A DNA stretch of 7,177 nucleotides from Bacteroidales bacterium (GTDB taxonomy: Bacteria > Bacteroidota > Bacteroidia > Bacteroidales > UBA4181): assembly GCA_031259205.1 (NCBI GenBank), contig JAIRLS010000335.1, forward strand, positions 1-7,177, in the 5' to 3' direction. The notes beneath the pieces were generated by a model that worked only from the letters and a program-made list of their open reading frames with translations, made no database searches and had not been told where the DNA came from. Each line of letters starts with the position of its first letter. Position 1 is the first letter of the stretch. Below, piece after piece: positions 1-4,261 of this stretch. The translations under genes and the position numbers were made by a program.

Positions 1-306
1 CCAAAATGGAACGCCGACAACTTCAAAGCGCCTTTCACGGCGGCGGAAGGGTGGGGGAGCTACTCGCAGCGGCAGTCGGGTAACGCAATGGAGTGCGTCC
101 TCGAATCCAAACACGGGCAAGTACAGTTAAGCAGTTTTTCGGTGGACGCACCCAAAAGCAGGAAAGCCAAAAAGGTAACTGTCGCGCTTGGCGGGCAGAC
201 TGTTCCTGCAAAATGGGAGCAGAAAGGCGCGAATGTGCTGGTTTCGCTGCAAAACCGTGTAATTGTCAAAGCCGGAGAGCGGTTTGTAGCGGAGTTTCAG
301 GTTTAG
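1..306 (+). CDS. C-terminal fragment of a probable secreted glycoside hydrolase (GH116-like)
   Basis: The frame is open from the first base and stops with TAG, so only the last 101 residues are visible and the gene begins outside the window. The fragment opens with the motif NFKAPFTAAEGWGSYSQ, followed by alternating hydrophobic strands (VQLSSFSV, KVTVALGG, VLVSLQNRVIVKAGERF) that suggest a C-terminal beta-sandwich. From memory, an FTAAEGWG-type motif followed by a strand-rich tail occurs near the end of Bacteroidales GH116 (GBA2/DUF608-like) glucosidases. That family call is recollection, not an alignment, and no catalytic residue lies in the visible part. If correct, the enzyme would act in the periplasm or at the cell surface in glycan breakdown. 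It runs in the same direction as the ribosomal operon but is 419 bases upstream of rplK, and that operon has its own promoter, so they are probably separate units. It could instead be another beta-sandwich-tailed carbohydrate-active enzyme. Confidence 0.45.
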   Translation, partial: PKWNADNFKAPFTAAEGWGSYSQRQSGNAMECVLESKHGQVQLSSFSVDAPKSRKAKKVTVALGGQTVPAKWEQKGANVLVSLQNRVIVKAGERFVAEFQV

Positions 307-592
307 GCTGTAATTATCGGGACAGCCGCAAAAGAAAAAAATTGCAGGATGCAATGGGAAGAAGTAAAGGGAAGGATATACTTTAATGCGTAAAACGGGC
401 TTGAACTTATCCAAAATGATAAGCCTGCGTAACCTGAGTTATGAAAGTTCCGTTCCTGCCGGACAATCACAGAGCCGGTAAAACGAATGATCGCATCTCG
501 TAAAATTATGTCGCTCAAAGGCGTAAAACGCCGTTCGGTGGTAGCGGCCGGCAACGAAGAACGACATTTGTTATATTTTTTTTGAATTGTCC
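307..592. other. Intergenic region without a convincing gene; several short hairpins
   Basis: About 285 bases separate the hydrolase fragment from the ribosomal promoter. I see no tRNA, no open frame with recognisable protein character, and no remnant of secE or nusG. Perfect or near-perfect short inverted repeats are present: GGCTGT/ACAGCC (306-311 with 322-327, starting on the last base of the stop codon), ATTGCA/TGCAAT around GGA (341-355), CTTATC/GATAAG (406-411 with 418-423) and GGCGT-aaa-ACGCC (520-532). None is followed by a T-run on the plus strand, so none is a convincing intrinsic terminator. The first may still mark the end of the upstream transcript. Confidence 0.6.
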
Positions 593-593
593 A

Positions 594-623
594 TTGCGCA
601 TAAAAAAAAAAGTTCTACCTTTG
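594..623 (+). promoter_or_regulatory. Bacteroidetes-type promoter of the rplKAJL operon
   Basis: TACCTTTG at 616-623 matches the Bacteroidetes -7 consensus TAnnTTTG exactly. A TTG at 594-596, part of ATTGCG, lies 19 bases upstream at the usual -33 spacing, and the spacer holds a run of ten A residues (602-611). Transcription would start near 630 and give a leader of about 95 bases before the rplK start codon. This is the only good promoter match I see upstream of the operon. It implies the operon is transcribed on its own rather than by read-through from a secE-nusG unit. Confidence 0.8.
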
Positions 624-662
624 CAGCCCGTTTTCAAGTAGATGTTACGTAGCTTGAGAGCA

Positions 663-691
663 GGACAAAAGGGCAAAGCTTCCTACTGTCC
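663..691 (+). promoter_or_regulatory. Stem-loop in the rplK leader, candidate autoregulatory site
   Basis: The leader contains GGACA (663-667) pairing with TGTCC (687-691), then a small internal loop (AA opposite AC), then AGG (670-672) pairing with CCT (682-684). The apical loop is 9 bases. A second TGTCC at 694-698 could compete for the same GGACA, which allows alternative pairings. In many bacteria L1 represses its own operon by binding a structured leader upstream of rplK, so a hairpin here fits that role. The assignment rests on position and pairing only; I did not identify the L1-binding core motif. Confidence 0.35.
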
Positions 692-725
692 GATGTCCGC
701 AGTGAATATTAATAATAATAATAGT

Positions 726-1166
726 ATGGCAAAAGAAGTTGCTGGATTAATTAAATTGCAAATCAAGGGCGGCGCTGCCAATCCATCGCCCCCCGTAGGA
801 CCTGCTTTAGGTTCGAAAGGGGTGAATATTATGGATTTTTGCAAACAGTTCAACGCCCGTACGCAAACGATGGCGGGGAAGGTAGTTCCTGTGGTGATAA
901 CCGTTTATTCGGATAAGTCATTTGAATTTATTACCAAAACCCCTCCGGTGCCTGTTCAATTAATTGAAGCATCCAAGGTAAAAGGCGGTTCGCCAGAGCC
1001 TAACCGCAAAAAGGTAGGCTCGGTGAGTTGGCAAACGATCGAAGAGATTGCCAAAGACAAAATGCAAGACATGAACGCTTTTACATTGGACGCCGCCATG
1101 AGAATGGTTGCCGGAACTGCCAGAAGCATGGGACTATCCATCACCGGAGAAGCCCCTTTCAAATAA
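726..1166 (+). CDS. rplK: 50S ribosomal protein L11
   Basis: L11 is a 23S rRNA-binding protein at the base of the GTPase-associated stalk, where elongation and release factors act and where RelA senses uncharged tRNA. The protein has 146 residues, normal for the family. The N-terminal domain carries the proline-rich NPSPPVGPALGSKGVNI segment (residues 19-35), the region that binds thiostrepton in the family. The C-terminal rRNA-binding domain (about 73-146) ends with MVAGTARSMGLSITG. The frame stays open upstream to ATG codons at 642 and 693, which would add 28 or 11 residues. I chose 726 because L11 proteins begin MAK and because the AT-rich stretch just before it (TAA repeats, 709-724) is typical of Bacteroidota start regions. 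It is the first gene of the operon; rplA starts 22 bases after its stop. Confidence 0.97.
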   Translation: MAKEVAGLIKLQIKGGAANPSPPVGPALGSKGVNIMDFCKQFNARTQTMAGKVVPVVITVYSDKSFEFITKTPPVPVQLIEASKVKGGSPEPNRKKVGSVSWQTIEEIAKDKMQDMNAFTLDAAMRMVAGTARSMGLSITGEAPFK

Positions 1167-1188
1167 TCAAAAAAGTTGACAGAAAAAA

Positions 1189-1884
1189 ATGGCAAGACTT
1201 ACAAAAAACAGAAAGTTAGTTTTACAAAAGATTGACCCTGCCAAGACATACGAATTGTCGGAAGCTGCCGCCTTGTTGAAAGACATCACCACGCAGAAGT
1301 TCGATGCATCAGTCGATATTGACGTGCGGTTGGGCATTGACCCCCGCAAATCGAACCAGATGGTGCGCGGTGTCGTATCGTTACCTCATGGTACCGGTAA
1401 GCAAGTCCGTGTATTAGTGCTTTGTCCTCCCGAAAAAGAAGCCGAAGCGAAAGATTCGGGCGCCGATTACGTGGGATTAGACGAATACATCGAAAAAATC
1501 AAAGGCGGATGGACCGACGTGGATGTCATCATTACCATGCCGGCCGTGATGGGAAAGATAGGCGCACTGGGGCGTGTACTCGGTCCTCGCGGATTGATGC
1601 CCAACCCCAAAAGCGGTACCGTCACCATGGAAGTCGGCAAAGCAGTATCCGAAGTAAAGCAGGGCAAGATTGATTTTAAAGTCGACAAATTTGGTATCGT
1701 GCACACTTCAATTGGCAAAGTGTCCTTTTCGCCCGACAAGATCATTGATAATGCAAAAGAATTTATGAGCACTATCCATAAACTGAAACCGGCAGCCGCC
1801 AAGGGAACATACGTGAAAAGCGTCTATCTTTCCACCACCATGAGCCCGGCGTTGAAAATCAACACTAAAACCATTGAAGACTAA
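1189..1884 (+). CDS. rplA: 50S ribosomal protein L1
   Basis: L1 binds 23S rRNA and forms the mobile L1 stalk that helps release deacylated tRNA from the E site. In many bacteria it also represses translation of the rplK-rplA mRNA. The protein has 231 residues, the usual length. The family signature is plain at residues 117-144, where MPAVMGKIGALG is followed by LGPRGLMPNPKSGT. Domain I is formed by the N- and C-terminal parts (about 1-67 and 160-231), and domain II is the inserted middle. The ATG is preceded by an A-rich stretch with no Shine-Dalgarno sequence, and the start MARLTKNRK fits the family. It lies between rplK and rplJ in one transcription unit. Confidence 0.98.
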   Translation: MARLTKNRKLVLQKIDPAKTYELSEAAALLKDITTQKFDASVDIDVRLGIDPRKSNQMVRGVVSLPHGTGKQVRVLVLCPPEKEAEAKDSGADYVGLDEYIEKIKGGWTDVDVIITMPAVMGKIGALGRVLGPRGLMPNPKSGTVTMEVGKAVSEVKQGKIDFKVDKFGIVHTSIGKVSFSPDKIIDNAKEFMSTIHKLKPAAAKGTYVKSVYLSTTMSPALKINTKTIED

Positions 1885-1915
1885 CTGTTAAACTAAAATA
1901 CGTAAGCAATCAATC

Positions 1916-2434
1916 ATGAAGAAAGAAGAAAAAAGACAGATTATTGATGGCCTGGTAGCGCAGCTTAACAGTTTTCCGCATATCTATATTACGGATATAT
2001 CCGGATTAAACGCAGCCGATACCGGTGCATTGCGCCGTTTGTGTTTCGACAGAGGCGTCAAATTGGTGGTCGCCAAGAACACCCTTTTGAAAAAAGCGCT
2101 GGAACAAGCCGACGGGCAATACGAAGAACTCTACGAGGTATTGAAAACCTCCACGTCTGTGATGTTCTCCAACGAGAGCAGCACCCCCGCAAAACTGATC
2201 AGGGAATTTCGCAAATCGCATAACCGCCCCACACTGAAAGCGGCTTATGTGGAGGAATCATCCTACGTAGGCGAAAACCAACTGGAAGTTTTGGCTACCA
2301 TCAAGTCGAAAAACGAGTTAATCGGCGATATCGTGCTGCTGTTGCAGTCGCCCGCCAAAAACGTGGTTTCGGCTTTGCAATCGGGCAAAAATCTCCTTGC
2401 CGGATTGGTAAAAACATTATCGGAGAGAGAATAA
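1916..2434 (+). CDS. rplJ: 50S ribosomal protein L10
   Basis: L10 anchors L7/L12 dimers to the ribosome next to L11. The protein has 172 residues, within the normal range. The N-terminal rRNA-binding domain includes DISGLNAADTGALRR (residues 27-41) and the conserved stretch VKLVVAKNTLLKKAL (48-62). The C-terminal part (from about 145) is the helix expected to hold L7/L12 dimers. The gap after rplA is only 31 bases, so there is no separate long L10-binding leader of the kind known upstream of E. coli rplJ. Any control by L10 would have to act inside rplA or within this short gap. The start ATG follows an A-rich region without a Shine-Dalgarno sequence. Confidence 0.97.
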   Translation: MKKEEKRQIIDGLVAQLNSFPHIYITDISGLNAADTGALRRLCFDRGVKLVVAKNTLLKKALEQADGQYEELYEVLKTSTSVMFSNESSTPAKLIREFRKSHNRPTLKAAYVEESSYVGENQLEVLATIKSKNELIGDIVLLLQSPAKNVVSALQSGKNLLAGLVKTLSERE

Positions 2435-2465
2435 ATAGTAATTAATTTAAAAAAATCATAAAAAA

Positions 2466-2843
2466 ATGGCAGATATTAAAGCATTAGCAGAACAATTGGT
2501 GAACCTGACCGTTAAAGAGGTCAATGAATTGGCGCAAGTCCTGAAGGACGAATACGGTATCGAACCGGCGGCAGCGGTGGCAGTAGCAGCGCCGGCAGCA
2601 GCCGGCAGCGATGCGCCGGAAGCAGCGGAAAAAACATCTTTCGATGTAGTCCTCAAATCTCCGGGCGGAGCCAAATTGCAAATCGTCAAACTGGTGAAGG
2701 AATTAACCGGTCTCGGACTGAAAGAAGCCAAAGAATTGGTAGACGCAGCCCCCAAGCCCGTGAAGGAAGGCGTTTCCAAGGAAGAAGCCGAATCCGTCAA
2801 AGCACAGTTGGAAGAAGCAGGCGCCGAAGTAGAGTTGAAATAA
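2466..2843 (+). CDS. rplL: 50S ribosomal protein L7/L12
   Basis: L7/L12 is the multicopy acidic stalk protein that recruits and stimulates translational GTPases. The protein has 125 residues and all three family parts: an N-terminal dimerisation and L10-binding domain (about 1-33), an alanine-rich flexible hinge (about 35-55) and the globular factor-binding domain (about 57-125). The last contains KLQIVKLVKELTGLGLKEAKELVD (from residue 70, with the GLGLKEAK core at 82-89). The ATG lies in a very A-rich context, 31 bases after rplJ. In most bacteria rpoB follows rplL. Here the next element is an intrinsic terminator and then a gene on the opposite strand, so rplL is the last gene of the operon. 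Confidence 0.98.
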   Translation: MADIKALAEQLVNLTVKEVNELAQVLKDEYGIEPAAAVAVAAPAAAGSDAPEAAEKTSFDVVLKSPGGAKLQIVKLVKELTGLGLKEAKELVDAAPKPVKEGVSKEEAESVKAQLEEAGAEVELK

Positions 2844-2870
2844 ACCCTGCCAAGGTCAAAACCAGGATAA

Positions 2871-2900
2871 AGAAGCTGTCGAAAAACAGCTTCTTTTTTT
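2871..2900 (+). terminator. Rho-independent terminator of the rplKAJL operon
   Basis: AGAAGCTGT (2871-2879) pairs perfectly with ACAGCTTCT (2886-2894) around a six-base loop. A run of seven T residues follows (2894-2900). Flanking GGAT (2865-2868) and ATCC (2901-2904) can lengthen the structure. It begins 28 bases after the rplL stop and is a textbook intrinsic terminator on the plus strand. It should end the transcript rather than act as an attenuator, since nothing follows it on this strand. Confidence 0.9.
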
Positions 2901-2904
2901 ATCC

Positions 2905-3028
2905 TCATCAACGTCGCAAACAGCGCACAAAAACGCCCTGTCTGTGGCGTGAGGAGTATAATCACAGAGCGGCACAGCGTACCGGTAATAAAAGCGTTAT
3001 CCCGCAAACGGTCGCGCAGAAGGGGAAA
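2905..3028. other. Convergent intergenic spacer
   Basis: This spacer lies between the rplL terminator and the stop of the barrel gene. It contains the weak minus-strand terminator and, at 2960-2970, an 11-base stretch (AATCACAGAGC) that also occurs at 465-475. I see no trace of an rpoB start and no RNA gene here. Confidence 0.6.
2929..2950 (-). terminator. Possible weak intrinsic terminator for the minus-strand genes
   Basis: Read on the minus strand, ACGCC pairs with GGCGT around an eight-base loop, and the stem runs into five T residues (2933 down to 2929). The stem is short but GC-rich. It lies 82 bases past the stop of the outer-membrane barrel gene, in the right place to end that transcript before it meets the ribosomal operon. 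The short stem and short T-run keep this tentative. Confidence 0.45.
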
Positions 3029-3031
3029 TTA

Positions 3032-4000
3032 TTATCGCCGCGTAGGTTTCCATCCCGGTTTCCAGCGTTTTGCGCCGTTGGCTTTGCCCAACCCGAAGGT
3101 GATTTTCAGTTTTACTCCTGCGGACAGTAGCGTTGCTTTTTCGGTGATGTAAACGAGGCGGTTGTCGTTAGCGTATTTTGCCGTGAGAATGCTGTTGGGG
3201 CGGAAGGCTTCCGAGCGTCCGGCGTTGTATTCTGCCAGCCGATGGATGTCGTATTCCACCAGCCGGTTGCTTTTCCTGTTGCGCAGCATGTTGTCTACTC
3301 CATAATCGCAGTAAATGCCGCCGTAGAGAAACAAGCCTTCTTCAAGCCGCCATTTCATTCCGGTTTCAATAGAAGCCAGCACAACGATTTTAAAGTGAAG
3401 TTTGCCGTCGCCGTTGCCTGAAAAGCGTCCGAAGCCGGCAAATGTCTGTTCTTCATACGTCCACTGTTCCTTTTCGTAGTATCCGGAAGTGGTCAGGGAG
3501 GAAGATACGCGGTAAGCGGATTTCAACGGGAAACAAACTTTTGTTCCTCCCATGCAGTACCATCCGTAATTTTTGCCGAACATGTTTTCATATTGCAGCA
3601 GGAACGGTATTTGCAGCATGACGACGGTTTGGTTTTCGCTGTTGTTTACCACCTTGCTGCGAAATTCAAAGGACGCGCCGTCCGCGTCGATGGCTTTGTA
3701 ACGGTCTTCCAGGGTAATATTTTCCGTACGTGCGGAGAATTGCGACAGTTCTATTCCCGTCACCACTCCCCAGTTTTTGTAGTAATACCAAGTATATCCG
3801 ATTCCCAGCAGTCCGCCCGTGCCTTCGGAGCGCACGCCTGTCGAGGGGGTGTACCGCAGCGTGGACAAGCCACCTGCCCCGTAAACCGAAAATTCGTGTT
3901 CCGGCTGCTGCGCTACGGCAACAGCGCTGATCAACAAAAAGCATCCCTGCAAAACTTTTCCGGACAATCCCGACCGGTGTATGTTCAAATATTTCAGCAT
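3032..4000 (-). CDS. Outer-membrane beta-barrel protein paired with the upstream surface protein
   Basis: The product has 322 residues. The start has a basic n-region and a hydrophobic core (GCFLLISAVAVA), with a likely signal peptidase I site after AVA at residue 30. The mature part alternates aromatic-rich amphipathic strands: EFSVYGAGGLSTLRY (36-50), LLGIGYTWYYYKNWGVVTGIEL, VVMLQIPFLLQYEN, ASIETGMKWRL, LFLYGGIYCDYG and finally AGVKLKITFGLGK. This is the pattern of the Bacteroidota outer-membrane barrel family, some of whose members carry an OmpA C-terminal domain; none is present here. After the last strand comes an unusual basic tail (KANGAKRWKPGWKPTRR). The gene starts 9 bases after the stop of the large surface protein, so the two are co-transcribed and probably translationally coupled. 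A role in exporting, holding or anchoring that protein is inference from neighbourhood. It ends with tandem stop codons (TAATAA). Confidence 0.82.
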   Translation of the reverse strand: MLKYLNIHRSGLSGKVLQGCFLLISAVAVAQQPEHEFSVYGAGGLSTLRYTPSTGVRSEGTGGLLGIGYTWYYYKNWGVVTGIELSQFSARTENITLEDRYKAIDADGASFEFRSKVVNNSENQTVVMLQIPFLLQYENMFGKNYGWYCMGGTKVCFPLKSAYRVSSSLTTSGYYEKEQWTYEEQTFAGFGRFSGNGDGKLHFKIVVLASIETGMKWRLEEGLFLYGGIYCDYGVDNMLRNRKSNRLVEYDIHRLAEYNAGRSEAFRPNSILTAKYANDNRLVYITEKATLLSAGVKLKITFGLGKANGAKRWKPGWKPTRR

Positions 4001-4009
4001 ATCTGTTTC

Positions 4010-4261
4010 TTATTCCACGGTTACTTTCAATTCTTTACGAAATTCTCCGTCCTTCGACAGGAAGACGTACAGGTATACTCCCTGCGTGTTGGGCGCTTGC
4101 AGAATAGTGACGACGCCCGTTACGCGAACACGATCCACCGGCGCACCGGTGAGGGTGTATACGCAGATCTCCGCTTTGTCCAGCAATGTCTGGTCTACTT
4201 CGGCGAGCAACGAGAGCTGTGCGCCGGGTCTTACCGGATTGGGATAGATGCGGATGACGCC
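4010..4261 (-). other. T9SS C-terminal sorting domain (type A) coding segment
   Basis: The last 83 codons of the surface protein encode IRIYPNPV, then strands ending in CVYTLTGAPVDRVRV, then QGVYLYVFLSKDGEFRKELKVTV. This is the standard order of the Por secretion-tail family: a YPNP start, an internal turn like LTG, and a final G-x-Y-x-Y strand followed by a basic-to-hydrophobic ending. In known members this domain directs export through the type IX machinery and is usually cleaved off. Confidence 0.85.

Noticed and set aside
303..554. 83-codon minus-strand frame in the upstream spacer
   Set aside because: It has no recognisable domain, overlaps the end of the hydrolase gene and has no visible promoter. 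It is probably a chance frame.
307..600. Possible tRNA gene upstream of rplK, as expected next to secE in many genomes
   Set aside because: No cloverleaf with a T-arm GTTC motif and a matching acceptor stem could be assembled from this stretch.
642..725. Longer N-terminus for L11 starting at 642 or 693
   Set aside because: The frame is open, but the extra residues do not resemble L11, include a run encoded by TAA-type triplets, and overlap the candidate leader hairpin. The MAKE start at 726 fits the family.
2456..3007. 183-codon minus-strand frame over rplL
   Set aside because: Most of it is the antisense of rplL, whose alanine-rich hinge yields a stop-free low-complexity translation. It also crosses the terminator.
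3938..3950. Lipoprotein signal (LQGC) in the barrel protein
   Set aside because: The hydrophobic core follows the cysteine instead of preceding it, and Gln at that position is atypical. A signal peptidase I site after AVA at residue 30 fits better.
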